Of a stretch of DNA of 64,000 bases, positions 20,075 to 29,521 are shown one piece after another (position 1 is the stretch's first letter; each line of letters starts with the position of its first letter). The position numbers were made by a program, and so were the translations under genes. Source of the stretch: Stenotrophomonas nematodicola (GTDB taxonomy: Bacteria > Pseudomonadota > Gammaproteobacteria > Xanthomonadales > Xanthomonadaceae); assembly GCF_009467805.1 (NCBI RefSeq), contig NZ_WIAY01000001.1, positions 62,001-126,000 of the forward strand, written 5' to 3'. The notes beneath the pieces are model-generated. The model did no database searches, was not told the origin of the DNA, and worked only from the letters and a program-made list of their open reading frames with translations.

Positions 20075-20104
20075 CCCCCCATGCATATCGGTCATGCAGG
20101 GGGG
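20075..20104 (+). other. G/C-run hairpin in the cyo leader
   Basis: cccccc at 20075-20080 followed by atgca, and tgca followed by gggggg at 20095-20104, can pair with one bulge to give a strong stem of about 10 bp. It lies 65 bases before the cyoA start. Its role is unknown; it might be an attenuator or a protective 5' structure. Confidence 0.35.
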
Positions 20105-20168
20105 CGTCCGCCACTTTCCTGTTACGGGCCGCCCCGGCCCGGGTACCGCGTTGGAAGGGCCGTCACGC

Positions 20169-21143
20169 ATGAACCCAGCTATACACACCGCTCGCCGGAC
20201 GCCATCGTCCGGCCGCCGCAACGCCGGACGATGGTTCGGCCTCGCCGCCCTGCTGCCGCTGCTTTCAGGGTGCAGCAACCTGGAGCTGTTCAATCCCAAG
20301 GGCAGTATCGCCGAGCAGGAGATGCAGCTGATCCTGGTCTGTACCGGACTGATGCTGCTGGTGGTAGTGCCGGTGATCCTGCTCACGCTGTACTTCGCGT
20401 GGCGCTACCGCGAATCCAACACCCGGGCGACCTACGCACCGGACTGGTCGCACTCCACCGCGATCGAAGTGGTCGTGTGGACCATTCCGTGCCTGATCGT
20501 GGTGGTGCTGGGCGTGCTGATCTGGCGCAGCACGCACGCGCTGGACCCGTACCGGCCGATTGCCTCGGACAAGGCGCCGCTGCGCGTGGAAGTGGTGGCA
20601 CTCAATTGGAAGTGGCTGTTCATCTACCCCGACCACAACGTGGCCACGGTGAACGAGCTGGTGATGCCCGTCGATACGCCGGTGGCGTTCAAGCTGACCT
20701 CCGAGTCGATGATGAACGCCTTCTTCGTGCCGCAGCTTGGCAGCATGGTGTACACGATGGCCGGCATGCAGACCCGCCTGCACCTGATCGGTCACACGCC
20801 AGGCACCTACGCCGGCATGTCCTCGGCCTACAGCGGCTCGGGCTTCTCGGACATGAAGTTCGATGCACGCGTGGTCACCGAGGCGGACTTCCAACAGTGG
20901 CTGGTGCAGGCCCGCGGTACCGGGGAGCACCTGGGCGCGACGCGCCTGGAGGTCCTGGAAACGCCGACCCACGGCGCACCGATGCAGCGCTTCGCCAGCG
21001 TCGATGCCGGCCTGTTCTCCAGCGTGGTGCGTCGCTACGGCGGCATGCCCGACGACGAAATCTGCCTGCCGGGCGAGGAGCCTGGCGCCACATCCCAACT
21101 GGTGAGCCTGGCCGCGCCTGCCAGCCGTACCGCGGAGAACTGA
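20169..21143 (+). CDS. cyoA: Cytochrome bo3 ubiquinol oxidase subunit II
   Basis: A 324-residue lipoprotein (lipobox LLSGC) with two membrane helices and a periplasmic cupredoxin domain. The CuA ligands of cytochrome c oxidases are missing: the region reads [18 protein letters not shown], as in CyoA. This makes it a quinol oxidase. ATG 20169 gives the lipoprotein signal a normal length. First gene of the cyoABCD set; its stop is followed two bases later by the GTG of cyoB. Confidence 0.95.
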   Translation: MNPAIHTARRTPSSGRRNAGRWFGLAALLPLLSGCSNLELFNPKGSIAEQEMQLILVCTGLMLLVVVPVILLTLYFAWRYRESNTRATYAPDWSHSTAIEVVVWTIPCLIVVVLGVLIWRSTHALDPYRPIASDKAPLRVEVVALNWKWLFIYPDHNVATVNELVMPVDTPVAFKLTSESMMNAFFVPQLGSMVYTMAGMQTRLHLIGHTPGTYAGMSSAYSGSGFSDMKFDARVVTEADFQQWLVQARGTGEHLGATRLEVLETPTHGAPMQRFASVDAGLFSSVVRRYGGMPDDEICLPGEEPGATSQLVSLAAPASRTAEN

Positions 21144-21145
21144 TT

Positions 21146-23125
21146 GTGCTTGGAAAGTTGAACCTGGAAGCGATTCCCTACCACGACCCGATCATCATGT
21201 CGGCACTGGCGGGCTCGGTGCTGCTGGGCGCGGCGATCATCGCGGCCATCACGTACTACAGGAAGTGGGGCTATCTGTGGACCGAGTGGATCACCTCGGT
21301 GGACCACAAGAAGATCGGTGTGATGTACATCATCCTGGCGCTGGTCATGCTGGTGCGAGGCTTTGCAGACGCTCTGATGATGCGCGCCCAGCAGGCGATC
21401 GCCGCCAACGATGCGGCCGGCTACCTGCCGCCGGAGCATTACGACCAGATCTTCACCGCGCACGGCGTGATCATGATCTTCTTCGTGGCGACCCCGCTCA
21501 TCGTGGGCCTGATGAACGTGGTGGTGCCGCTGCAGATCGGCGCGCGCGACGTCGCGTTCCCGTTCGTGAACTCGCTCAGTTTCTGGCTGTCGGCGGTGGG
21601 CGCGGTGCTGGTGATGGCGTCGATGTTCGTCGGCGACTTCGCCGCCACCGGCTGGGTGGCCTATCCGCCGCTGTCGGGGATCGAGTACAGCCCCACAGTG
21701 GGCGTGGACTACTACATCTGGTCGCTGCAGGTGTCGGGTATCGGCACCACGCTGACCGGCCTGAACTTCATCGTGACCATCCTCAAGATGCGTGCGCCGG
21801 GCATGGACCTGATGAAGATGCCGGTGTTCACCTGGACCGCGCTGATCACCAACATCCTGATCGTGGCGATCTTCCCGGTGCTGACCGCGACCCTGGCGCT
21901 GCTGACGATGGATCGCTACTTCGGCATGCACTTCTTCACCAATGATGCCGGCGGCAACGCCATGATGTACGTCAATCTGATCTGGATCTGGGGCCATCCG
22001 GAAGTCTACGTGCTGATCCTGCCGTGCTTCGGCGCGTTCTCCGAGATCATCGCCACCTTCTCCGGCAAGCCGCTGTTCGGCTACCGTTCGATGGTCTACG
22101 CGACCTCGTCCATCGGCATCCTGTCGTTCTTCGTGTGGCTGCACCACTTCTTCACGATGGGCTCGGGCGCGAACGTCAATGCGTTCTTCGGCATCATGAC
22201 CTCGATCATCTCCATTCCTACCGGGGTGAAGCTGTTCAATTGGCTGTTCACCATGTACCGGGGGCGCATCCGCTACCACTCCTCGACGATGTGGACGATC
22301 GGCTTCATGGTCACCTTCGCACTGGGTGGCATGACCGGCGTGATGCTCGCCATTCCGGGCGCGGACTTCGTTCTGCACAACAGCCTGTTCCTGATCGCGC
22401 ATTTCCATAACGTGATCATCGGTGGCGTGGTGTTCGGCTGCCTGGCCGGCATCAGCTTCTGGTTCCCGAAAGCGTTCGGTTTCACCCTCAACGAGCGCTG
22501 GGGCAAGATCTCCTTCTGGTGCTGGCTGATCGGCTTCTACCTGGCCTTCATGCCGCTGTACGTGCTTGGCTTCAAGGGCATGACCCGGCGCATGAACCAC
22601 TACGCGATCGACGGCTACCAGCCGTGGCTGATCGTGGCGGCCATCGGTGCACTGGTGATCGCTGCCGGTATCGCGGCGATGTTCATCCAGTTCTACGTCA
22701 GCGTGCGCGACCGCAAGGCCAACCAGGACCTGACCGGCGACCCGTGGAATGCGCGCAGCCTGGAATGGGCGACGTCCTCGCCGCCGCCGTTCTACAACTT
22801 CGCCAGGCTGCCGGTGATCACGTCGCTGGAACAGCATTGGGACGACAAGCAGCATGGCCGCGCCTGGCAGCGGCAGGACCACTACGAGGACATCCATATG
22901 CCACGCAACACCGCCTCCGGCGTGGTGATCTCGGCGTTCAGTCTGGTGCTGTGCTTCGCGCTGGTCTGGCATATGTGGGTGCTGGCCGGCATCGGTCTGG
23001 TCGGTGTGATCGCCACGTTCGTGCTGCGTTCCTATGACCGCGACGTGGACTACTACGTGCCCGCGGCCGAGGTGAAACGCATCGAAGAGGCGCACCTTGC
23101 GCAGATGGAAGGAGCCAGGGCATGA
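21146..23125 (+). CDS. cyoB: Cytochrome bo3 ubiquinol oxidase subunit I
   Basis: A 659-residue inner-membrane protein, close to the usual CyoB length. It holds haem b, haem o3 and CuB. Visible ligands: His in [10 protein letters not shown], the His-Tyr crosslink pair in [12 protein letters not shown], the CuB histidines in LHHFFTMG, and His-x-His in [10 protein letters not shown]. The N-terminal [10 protein letters not shown] is conserved. The start is GTG at 21146, with GGAG at 21134-21137; no ATG near this point fits. It reduces oxygen to water with ubiquinol and pumps protons. Confidence 0.97.
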   Translation: MLGKLNLEAIPYHDPIIMSALAGSVLLGAAIIAAITYYRKWGYLWTEWITSVDHKKIGVMYIILALVMLVRGFADALMMRAQQAIAANDAAGYLPPEHYDQIFTAHGVIMIFFVATPLIVGLMNVVVPLQIGARDVAFPFVNSLSFWLSAVGAVLVMASMFVGDFAATGWVAYPPLSGIEYSPTVGVDYYIWSLQVSGIGTTLTGLNFIVTILKMRAPGMDLMKMPVFTWTALITNILIVAIFPVLTATLALLTMDRYFGMHFFTNDAGGNAMMYVNLIWIWGHPEVYVLILPCFGAFSEIIATFSGKPLFGYRSMVYATSSIGILSFFVWLHHFFTMGSGANVNAFFGIMTSIISIPTGVKLFNWLFTMYRGRIRYHSSTMWTIGFMVTFALGGMTGVMLAIPGADFVLHNSLFLIAHFHNVIIGGVVFGCLAGISFWFPKAFGFTLNERWGKISFWCWLIGFYLAFMPLYVLGFKGMTRRMNHYAIDGYQPWLIVAAIGALVIAAGIAAMFIQFYVSVRDRKANQDLTGDPWNARSLEWATSSPPPFYNFARLPVITSLEQHWDDKQHGRAWQRQDHYEDIHMPRNTASGVVISAFSLVLCFALVWHMWVLAGIGLVGVIATFVLRSYDRDVDYYVPAAEVKRIEEAHLAQMEGARA

Positions 23126-23760
23126 GCGGCGATACCCGGAGTGCAGCGCCGCTGCACGAGACACGCGACGTCGGCCGGCACCACGCCGCGCACGAGCACC
23201 ATGACGACGGCAGCAAGACCGTCGTCGGATTCTGGATGTACCTGATGGGCGACTGCCTGATCTTCGCGGTACTGTTCGCGACGTTCGGGGTGCTGCTCAA
23301 CGGGACCGCCGACGGCCCCAGCGGCAAGGAGCTGTTCAAGCTGGGGTTCGTGCTGTCCGAGACGGTGGTGCTGCTGCTCAGCAGCTTCACCTTCGGCCTG
23401 GCGATGCTTGGCATGCAGGCCGGGCGACGCAACCAGGTGGTCGGCTGGCTCGCCGTAACGGGTGTGCTGGGTGCAGTGTTCATCGGCATGGAACTGTACG
23501 AGTTCGCCGAACTGATCCATGAGGGCGCAACCCCGGATGTGAGCGCCTACCTGTCGGCGTACTTCACCCTGGTGGCCACGCACGGCCTGCACGTCACGTT
23601 CGGCCTGCTGTGGCTGGCCATCATGATCCACCAGGTCCTGACGTTCGGCCTGGATGGCATCGTGCGCCGCCGCCTGGCCTGCCTGAGCCTGTTCTGGCAC
23701 TTCCTGGATCTGATCTGGATCTGTGTGTTCACCTTCGTCTACCTGCGGGAGTTCGTATGA
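23122..23760 (+). CDS. cyoC: Cytochrome bo3 ubiquinol oxidase subunit III
   Basis: A 212-residue protein with five membrane helices and a His-rich N-terminus ([10 protein letters not shown]). The segment [20 protein letters not shown] and the end [18 protein letters not shown] match CyoC. The start overlaps the cyoB stop as ATGA, and the stop overlaps the next start in the same way. Confidence 0.96.
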   Translation: MSGDTRSAAPLHETRDVGRHHAAHEHHDDGSKTVVGFWMYLMGDCLIFAVLFATFGVLLNGTADGPSGKELFKLGFVLSETVVLLLSSFTFGLAMLGMQAGRRNQVVGWLAVTGVLGAVFIGMELYEFAELIHEGATPDVSAYLSAYFTLVATHGLHVTFGLLWLAIMIHQVLTFGLDGIVRRRLACLSLFWHFLDLIWICVFTFVYLREFV

Positions 23761-24095
23761 GCCACTCTGCTGCCGATGCCGATCACGGCGGTGGCCACGC
23801 CACCCTGAAGGGCTACATCGCCGGTCTGGTGCTGTGCCTGGTGCTGACCGGCGCGTCGTTTGGCGTGGTCATGACCGAACTGGTGCCCCAGCCGCTGCGG
23901 CTCACCTCCATCGTGGTGCTGTGCGTGGTGCAGCTGGTGGCCCAGCTGGTGCTGTTCCTGCATATCGGGGCTGGCCGCAGCCAGCGGGAGAACACCGGCA
24001 TCTTCCTGTGCACGGCGTTCCTGATCGCCATCGTGGTGGCCGGCTCGCTATGGGTGATGCACAACGCCATGCTCAACATGATGCCGATGCAATGA
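23757..24095 (+). CDS. cyoD: Cytochrome bo3 ubiquinol oxidase subunit IV
   Basis: A 112-residue protein with three membrane helices (TLKGYIAGLVLCLVLTGASF, then QLVAQLVLFLHIG, then IFLCTAFLIAIVVAGSLWVM), the CyoD pattern. Needed for assembly of the CuB site in E. coli. The start overlaps the cyoC stop as ATGA. No cyoE (haem O synthase) follows here. Confidence 0.94.
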   Translation: MSHSAADADHGGGHATLKGYIAGLVLCLVLTGASFGVVMTELVPQPLRLTSIVVLCVVQLVAQLVLFLHIGAGRSQRENTGIFLCTAFLIAIVVAGSLWVMHNAMLNMMPMQ

Positions 24096-24574
24096 CGCGC
24101 GTGTCTGGCGTCCTGCTCGCGGCCATCCTGACCGGTGCCGGCGTGGTGTGCTCGCCCGGGGATGCGGTTGCCGCACCTGCTGCGGCCCCGGGGATCACCT
24201 ACGATGCAGCGTGGATCCGGCTGCCGCCGCCGGCGGCGCAGGTCGCGGCGGGCTACATCCAGCTGCACAATACCGGCGCTGACGACCGCCTGGTGGGCGC
24301 AACCTGCAAGGACGTCGCGCAGGTGCAGATCCACGCGATGCGCATGGACGGGGATGTGATGCGCATGCACGCATTGCCGGATGGCCTGCCGTTGGCTGCC
24401 CGGGCCTCGGCAGCGCTGCAGCCCGGCGGTTACCACCTCATGTTGATGACCCCCAAGCGGCCATTGCAGGAGGGTCAGGTGGTCCGCGTGCTGCTGCAGT
24501 TCGAACGCGCGGGAACGCTGCCGGTGGACTTCGTGGTGCGCAACGCTGACGCGATGTCGGGGGGTGCCCGGTGA
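24092..24574 (+). CDS. Periplasmic copper chaperone, PCuAC family
   Basis: A 160-residue exported protein. After a signal peptide (ending near AVAAPAA) it has the PCuAC fold. The Cu(I) site is present: His and Met in QIHAMRMDGDVMRMHAL and His-x-Met in GYHLMLM. The family hands Cu(I) to oxidase copper centres, usually together with SCO. It starts four bases before the end of cyoD (ATGA), so it belongs to the cyo operon. Confidence 0.92.
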   Translation: MTRVSGVLLAAILTGAGVVCSPGDAVAAPAAAPGITYDAAWIRLPPPAAQVAAGYIQLHNTGADDRLVGATCKDVAQVQIHAMRMDGDVMRMHALPDGLPLAARASAALQPGGYHLMLMTPKRPLQEGQVVRVLLQFERAGTLPVDFVVRNADAMSGGAR

Positions 24575-25140
24575 GCGCGTTGCGGACAGTGGTGCTGGCG
24601 GCGTGCGGGGTGCTGGCGGCCTGCCAGGCGGCCGATGCGCCGGTGATGGGGCAGGCCGCGCTGCAGTCGGTGGCATTGCAGAGCAGCGACGGCCGGCGCC
24701 TGTCCATCGCCGGGCTGCGGGGCCAGCCGACGCTGTTGTTCTTCGGCTTCACCCACTGCCCCGAGGTGTGCCCGCTGAGCCTGTACAAGGCGGTGCAGTT
24801 CAAGCGCCGGCTGGGTCCACTTGGCGACCGCCTGCAGGTGGTATTCGTGACGGTCGATCCGGCACGCGATACGCCGGCGCACCTGCGCGAGTACCTGGCC
24901 GCGTTTGATCCCGGCTTCATCGGCCTGTCCGGCGACGAGGCCGGCACCCGTGCCGTGGCTGAAAGCTTGGGCGTGACGTACCGCCGCGTGGGCGAGGGTG
25001 ACGCGGCGACCTTCGAACACACCGCGTCCTGGTTCCTGCTGGGTGCCGATGGCGCGCTCCAGGACGTGTACGGCTACGCGCTGGACGACCGCGAAATCGA
25101 AGCGAGGCTGCGCGCGCGCCTGGCCGTGCCGGGCGAATGA
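24571..25140 (+). CDS. SCO1/SenC-family copper metallochaperone
   Basis: A 189-residue protein with a thioredoxin fold. The N-terminus is a lipoprotein-like signal (VLAAC). The copper site is complete: CPEVCP (CxxxC) and the distant His in FEHTASWFLL. SCO proteins serve copper insertion or thiol reduction during oxidase assembly, normally of CuA. Here the linked oxidase has no CuA, so the target may be CuB. The start overlaps the PCuAC stop (ATGA), and the stop overlaps the MFS gene start. Confidence 0.94.
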   Translation: MSALRTVVLAACGVLAACQAADAPVMGQAALQSVALQSSDGRRLSIAGLRGQPTLLFFGFTHCPEVCPLSLYKAVQFKRRLGPLGDRLQVVFVTVDPARDTPAHLREYLAAFDPGFIGLSGDEAGTRAVAESLGVTYRRVGEGDAATFEHTASWFLLGADGALQDVYGYALDDREIEARLRARLAVPGE

Positions 25141-26663
25141 ACCCGGCAGCGCCGGCACGCGTGGGCGGACCGGATGCGGTGCTGCTGCTGGCATCCGCGG
25201 GCTGCGCACTGACCGTGCTGGACACCAACGTGGTGGGCGTGGTGCTGCCGACCATCGCACGGGATCTGTCGGCCAGCTTCGCCGATATCGAGTGGGTGGT
25301 GAGCGCCTACGTCCTGTGCTTCGCCTCGCTGCTGCTGCCGGCCGGAACGCTGGCCGACCGGATCGGTCGCCGGCGGCTGTACGTCATCGGGCTCCTGTTG
25401 TTTGCGGCGACCTCGGTGGCCTGCGGGGCGGCCGCGAGCGCGCCGGTGCTGTACCTGGCACGGGGCGGGCAGGGCGCGGCGGCGGCATTCATGCTGGCGC
25501 CAGCGCTGTCGCTGATCGGCCATGCGCACCAGGGCGCTGCGTCGCGTGCGCGGGCGTGGGCGGTCTGGGGCGCGATCATGGGCTTGACGATGGTGCTGGC
25601 ACCGCTGATCGGGGGTGTGATCGCAACCTGGCTGGGCTGGCGTTGGGCCTTCCACCTGAACCTGCCGCTGTGCCTGCTGCTGGCCGCGATGAGCGCGCGC
25701 CGCATCGCCGACTCCTGCGATCCGCAGCGACGACCGCTCGATGTGCCGGGCGTGCTGCTGTTCGCCGGCGCGATGCTGGCATGGACGTGGGGGTTGATCC
25801 GAGGCCCTGTGGCGGGTTGGTCGAGCGTGACGGTGCTGCCCTGGCTGTTCGCCGCCGCCGCGCTGGCCGGCGCCTTTGTGGTGGTCGAGCGCCGCCGTGC
25901 GCAGCCGATGCTCGACCTGGGCCTGTTCCGGTACCCGGCGGTGGTCGGTGCGGTGGTCGCGATGTTCGCCTATGCCGCAGCGGTGCAGGTAATGGCCTCG
26001 CTGCTGCCGCTGTTGCTGCAGAACGTACGCGGCGACAGTGTGCTGGAGGCCGCGCTGCACATGCTGCCGTTTGCGCTGGCCATGCTGTTGATGCCCTTCG
26101 CTGGGCGTCGTCTCGGCCGCCGCTGGCCGACCGGCAGGCTGCTGGCGCTCGGCCTTGGTGTGGCGGTGCTTGGCAACCTCGGCATCGCACTGGCGCTGTG
26201 GCGGCACAGTGACCTGGGCCTGCTGCTGTCAATGGCGGTGCTGGGCAGCGGGGGCGGGCTGCTCAATGGCGAAACGCAGAAGGCGATCATGAGCGTGATG
26301 CCGCCCGAGCGCGCGGGCATGGCCTCCGGGATCAGTACGACCGCGCGGTTCTCGGGCATTCTGCTCGGCTTCGCCACGCTGGGCGCGGTGCTGTCGAGCC
26401 AGGTACGCGCCACGGCGGCACAGTCCTTTGCCGAGGCCGGTCACGCCGTGTCGCCGGCCCTGCTGGAGCGCGTGGTGGTGGGCGAGCTGTCGATGGCCGC
26501 CGATGGCATGGGGCGCCTGGCACGCCAGGCGTATGCAGGCGGCGCGGTGTATGCGTTCCTGACGGCGGCGGGCATCGCACTGGCCGCACTGGCGCTGACC
26601 GGGGTATTGATGCGACCACCGGTCAGGGCGCGCGGGCGTGCAGCGCCCAGCAGGCGGCGGTGA
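25137..26663 (+). CDS. MFS transporter, DHA2 (14-helix) drug efflux family
   Basis: A 508-residue membrane protein with about 14 hydrophobic segments. Motif D-like LDTNVVGVVLPTIARDL and motif A (GTLADRIGRRRLY) are present, as is the helix-5 motif (GAIMGLTMVLAPLIGG). It probably exports hydrophobic compounds with proton antiport. It is the last gene of the operon, starting inside the SCO stop (ATGA). Its last 41 bases overlap the end of the convergent methyltransferase gene. Confidence 0.9.
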   Translation: MNPAAPARVGGPDAVLLLASAGCALTVLDTNVVGVVLPTIARDLSASFADIEWVVSAYVLCFASLLLPAGTLADRIGRRRLYVIGLLLFAATSVACGAAASAPVLYLARGGQGAAAAFMLAPALSLIGHAHQGAASRARAWAVWGAIMGLTMVLAPLIGGVIATWLGWRWAFHLNLPLCLLLAAMSARRIADSCDPQRRPLDVPGVLLFAGAMLAWTWGLIRGPVAGWSSVTVLPWLFAAAALAGAFVVVERRRAQPMLDLGLFRYPAVVGAVVAMFAYAAAVQVMASLLPLLLQNVRGDSVLEAALHMLPFALAMLLMPFAGRRLGRRWPTGRLLALGLGVAVLGNLGIALALWRHSDLGLLLSMAVLGSGGGLLNGETQKAIMSVMPPERAGMASGISTTARFSGILLGFATLGAVLSSQVRATAAQSFAEAGHAVSPALLERVVVGELSMAADGMGRLARQAYAGGAVYAFLTAAGIALAALALTGVLMRPPVRARGRAAPSRRR

Positions 26664-27456
26664 AGGCCACTGTGTCGCCATCGATGAAGGGCGCGAACGC
26701 CGCGTCCATCGCCGCCAGCACGCGGGTGCGGAGCGCGGCATCGACGTCCGGGTCACGCAGCGCCTGGCCCACCGGACCCAGCAGGGCCACGTAGCGCGTC
26801 AGCTCCGCACGCGTGATGCGGCAGACCACGTCCAGCGGTTCAATCCGGATATCGGTCCAGCCGCTCGCTGCCAGCAGGTCCGCGACCGCGTCGCGGGCGG
26901 CGAACGCGAACTGCCCCGGGCCGCCCGTGGGGCGCGGCGGCAGCGGGAGCAGCGGTGCCGCCGCGCGTTCGGCGGTGGTCATGAACGGGTTCTCGGCCGC
27001 CGCGCGCCAGACGATGGCGTGCAGGGCGCCGCCGGTGCGGGTGGCATCGCGCAGTCCGGCAAAGGCACGCTGCGGATCGTCAAAGAACATCACCCCGAAG
27101 CGTGACACCACGCGGTCAAGGCGGGCGGCTGGAAAGGCATGGCGCTGTGCGTCGGCGACCAGGAAGGTTGCCGCCACGGCATCGTCGCGCGCCCTTGCGC
27201 GTGCGGTGTCGATCATCGGTGCGGAGATGTCGACGCCCGTACAGTGGCCATCGGTACCCAGCCGGCCGGCAATTGCCAGGCTCACCGCGCCGGTGCCGCA
27301 GCCGACATCGAGCACCTGCCAATCCGCGCCCGGCGGGACCGCATCGGCGAGCACCCGCGCCAGGGGCGCGAACATGGCGTCGAGCAGGCACTGCGCCTGC
27401 ACCCACGCCTGGCCGGCCGGGCCATTCCACAGCGCGTGTTGGGGGGTGTCGGTCAT
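26623..27456 (-). CDS. Class I SAM-dependent methyltransferase
   Basis: A 277-residue protein. Motif I is VLDVGCGTGAVSLAIA, followed by the acidic motif GVDISAPMID, VADAQRHAF and RFGVMFFDDP. The substrate cannot be told. It is divergent from a MerR-family gene and has a MerR-type promoter with a 19-bp spacer (27499-27529), which makes it the likely target of that regulator. Start ATG 27456 lies about 40 bases downstream of the predicted transcription start. Confidence 0.9.
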   Translation of the reverse strand: MTDTPQHALWNGPAGQAWVQAQCLLDAMFAPLARVLADAVPPGADWQVLDVGCGTGAVSLAIAGRLGTDGHCTGVDISAPMIDTARARARDDAVAATFLVADAQRHAFPAARLDRVVSRFGVMFFDDPQRAFAGLRDATRTGGALHAIVWRAAAENPFMTTAERAAAPLLPLPPRPTGGPGQFAFAARDAVADLLAASGWTDIRIEPLDVVCRITRAELTRYVALLGPVGQALRDPDVDAALRTRVLAAMDAAFAPFIDGDTVAFTAACWALHARAP

Positions 27457-27498
27457 CGCGGACTCGCTTCGGACTTGCCAGCAGGGGAGGGAGCCCGC

Positions 27499-27529
27499 AC
27501 TGTGCCACTTCAAGTGCACATGAGGTCAA
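27499..27529 (-). promoter_or_regulatory. MerR-type promoter of the methyltransferase gene
   Basis: On the minus strand, TTGACC (27524-27529) and CACAGT (27499-27504) are separated by 19 bases. The spacer region carries a dyad centred on GTGCAC (27507-27526, ACTTCAAG/CATGAGGT arms, 16 of 20 positions symmetrical). It lies between the divergent methyltransferase and MerR genes. Confidence 0.72.
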
Positions 27530-27532
27530 GCC

Positions 27533-27928
27533 ATGCAGGAAATGGATATCGCCGAGGTCGCTCGCCGCTCGGGACTGGCGGCCTCGGCACTCCGCCACTA
27601 CGAGAGCGTGGGACTGATCCGCGCGATCGGGCGGCGCGGGCTGCGCCGGGTGTTCGATGCCGGCGTGCTGGAGCAGTTGGCGTTGATCGCACTGGGGCGC
27701 GCGGCGGGCATGACCCTGCAGGACATCGGTGCGCTGCTCGGCACGGCAGGGGCGGGCGGCTTCGACCGCGCGCAGCTGAGCGCCAGGGCTGATGCACTCG
27801 ACCGCAGCATCCAGACCATGATCCGCGTGCGCGATGGTCTGCGCCACGCGGCCGCGTGCCGCGCCTCCAGCCATCTGGCGTGTCCGCGCTTCCGCGCCTT
27901 GATGCGGCGCGCGGCGGGACCACGCTGA
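27533..27928 (+). CDS. MerR-family transcriptional regulator
   Basis: A 131-residue regulator: winged helix (MDIAEVARRSGLAASALRHYES) and a coiled-coil dimerisation helix. The short C-terminal end has two cysteines, CRASSHLAC, spaced nine apart, which might bind metal or sense thiols; neither matches CueR, ZntR or SoxR spacing. Signal unknown. It probably activates the divergent methyltransferase gene from the promoter at 27499-27529. Confidence 0.88.
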   Translation: MQEMDIAEVARRSGLAASALRHYESVGLIRAIGRRGLRRVFDAGVLEQLALIALGRAAGMTLQDIGALLGTAGAGGFDRAQLSARADALDRSIQTMIRVRDGLRHAAACRASSHLACPRFRALMRRAAGPR

Positions 27929-28009
27929 CGCTCTGCTGGCGGATCGGTGTACTCACCACCCGGATCGACAGCGGCGTGGGTTGGCGGCACGGGTACGACC
28001 GCACGCTGG

Positions 28010-29359
28010 TCAGCCTGCCAGCGTATCCACCAGCAGCTTCACGTTGAGCACCACAATCACCGCTGCGATCACCCAGGACAGTGCGATCAGCCAGCGCGGG
28101 GCGACCAGCACCCCCATTCGGGTCCTGTCGGATACGAAGCGGACCAGCGGAATCACCGCAAACGGCAGCTGCATGGACAGCAGTACCTGGCTGAGCACCA
28201 GCAGCCGCGCGGTGCCCTGGTCGCCGTAGAGGGCGGTCACGACCACCACCGGGACGATGGCGATGCCGCGGGTGATCAGCCGGCGCGCCCACGGCGCGAT
28301 GCGCAGCCGCAGAAAGCCCTCCATCACGATCTGGCCCGCCAGCGTCGCGGTCACCGTGGAGTTGATGCCCGAGGCGAGCAGGGCAACGGCGAACAGCGTG
28401 GAAGCCAGTCCCACGCCCAGCATGGGTGCCAGCAGCTCATGGGCCTGCTCGATGTCCTGCACGTCGGTGCGGCCGTGTGCATGGAACACGGCCGCCGCCA
28501 GGATCAGGATCGAGGCATTGATGAGCAAGGCCAGCATCAGCGCCAGGGTGCTGTCGGCCACCGCCCAGCGCAGCGCACTGCGGCGGCCGGGGTCGGTGCG
28601 TGGATACGCGCGGGTCTGCACGATCGAGGAATGCAGATACAGGTTGTGCGGCATCACCGTGGCGCCGATGATGCCGATGGCCAGGTACAGCGCCTGCGGG
28701 TTGGTCACCACCTCGGCATGCGGGATGAAGCCGGCCAGCACGGCCTGCAGCGGCGGCGCGGCCAGCACGATCTGGACCGCGAAGCAGCCGAAAATCACCA
28801 GCAGCAGCGCGATGACGAACGCTTCCAGTGCGCGGAAACCGCGATGCATCAGCAGCAGCACCAGCACGACGTCCACGGCCGTGATGACCGCGCCGGCAAG
28901 GAGCGGAATGCCGAACAGCAGCTTCAGTGCAATGGCGGTACCGATGACTTCGGCCAGGTCACAGGCGATGATCGCCATCTCGCACAGCAGCCACAGGCCC
29001 AGGTTCACCGGCCGACTGAAATGGTCGCGGCAGGCTTGGGCGAGGTCGCGGCCGGTGGCGATGCCCAGCCGCGCTGACAGGCCCTGCAACACGATCGCCA
29101 TCAGGTTGGACAGCAGGATCACCGACAGCAGCAGGTAGCCGAACTGCGCGCCACCGGCGATGTCGGTCGCCCAGTTGCCCGGATCCATGTAGCCCACCGA
29201 CACCATGTAGCCCGGGCCGAGGAAGGCCAGCAGGCGGAACCACCAATGGCCCCCACTCGGCACGGCCACGCTGGCGTTCATCTCACCCAGGCTCGGGCTG
29301 TGTCCGGGCGTCGCCGGCCAGGCGGGGTCTGCAGGAGCGGGGAGGCGAGGGCGGTCCAT
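28010..29359 (-). CDS. mntH: Manganese/proton symporter, Nramp family
   Basis: A membrane protein of up to 449 residues with 11 helices. The metal site is visible: DPGNWATD in helix 1 and [13 protein letters not shown] in helix 6. It imports Mn(II), and Fe(II) less well. The N-terminus before the first helix is longer than usual; ATG 29281 ([10 protein letters not shown]) preceded by GGTGAG is an alternative start that would remove 26 residues. The MntR-type operator sits only 6-25 bases upstream of the first ATG, which also favours the later start. Confidence 0.93.
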   Translation of the reverse strand: MDRPRLPAPADPAWPATPGHSPSLGEMNASVAVPSGGHWWFRLLAFLGPGYMVSVGYMDPGNWATDIAGGAQFGYLLLSVILLSNLMAIVLQGLSARLGIATGRDLAQACRDHFSRPVNLGLWLLCEMAIIACDLAEVIGTAIALKLLFGIPLLAGAVITAVDVVLVLLLMHRGFRALEAFVIALLLVIFGCFAVQIVLAAPPLQAVLAGFIPHAEVVTNPQALYLAIGIIGATVMPHNLYLHSSIVQTRAYPRTDPGRRSALRWAVADSTLALMLALLINASILILAAAVFHAHGRTDVQDIEQAHELLAPMLGVGLASTLFAVALLASGINSTVTATLAGQIVMEGFLRLRIAPWARRLITRGIAIVPVVVVTALYGDQGTARLLVLSQVLLSMQLPFAVIPLVRFVSDRTRMGVLVAPRWLIALSWVIAAVIVVLNVKLLVDTLAG

Positions 29360-29364
29360 GCCTC

Positions 29365-29384
29365 AATATAGCAAAGGCTATATT
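29365..29384 (-). promoter_or_regulatory. MntR-type operator of mntH
   Basis: Perfect dyad: AATATAGC, spacer AAAG, GCTATATT. It closely resembles the known MntR box of enteric mntH promoters (ACATAGC-AAAG-GCTATGT type). Binding of Mn-loaded MntR here would shut off mntH. The AT-rich surroundings probably include the -10 box. Confidence 0.85.
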
Positions 29385-29521
29385 AGTAAGTAATTGCAAT
29401 ATCAGGCCGTATCGCCTCGTGAACCGGCCACGCCGGAGAGGGGGTGGGCTCTGGCGGGCAATGCCACCGTCTTAACCGCAGACCGCGTATCGTCATCGCT
29501 CTTTCGTTGAGCAGGTGATGC

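Noticed and set aside
20169..21143. Cytochrome c oxidase subunit II
   Set aside because: CuA ligands are absent and the region matches CyoA, so it is a quinol oxidase.
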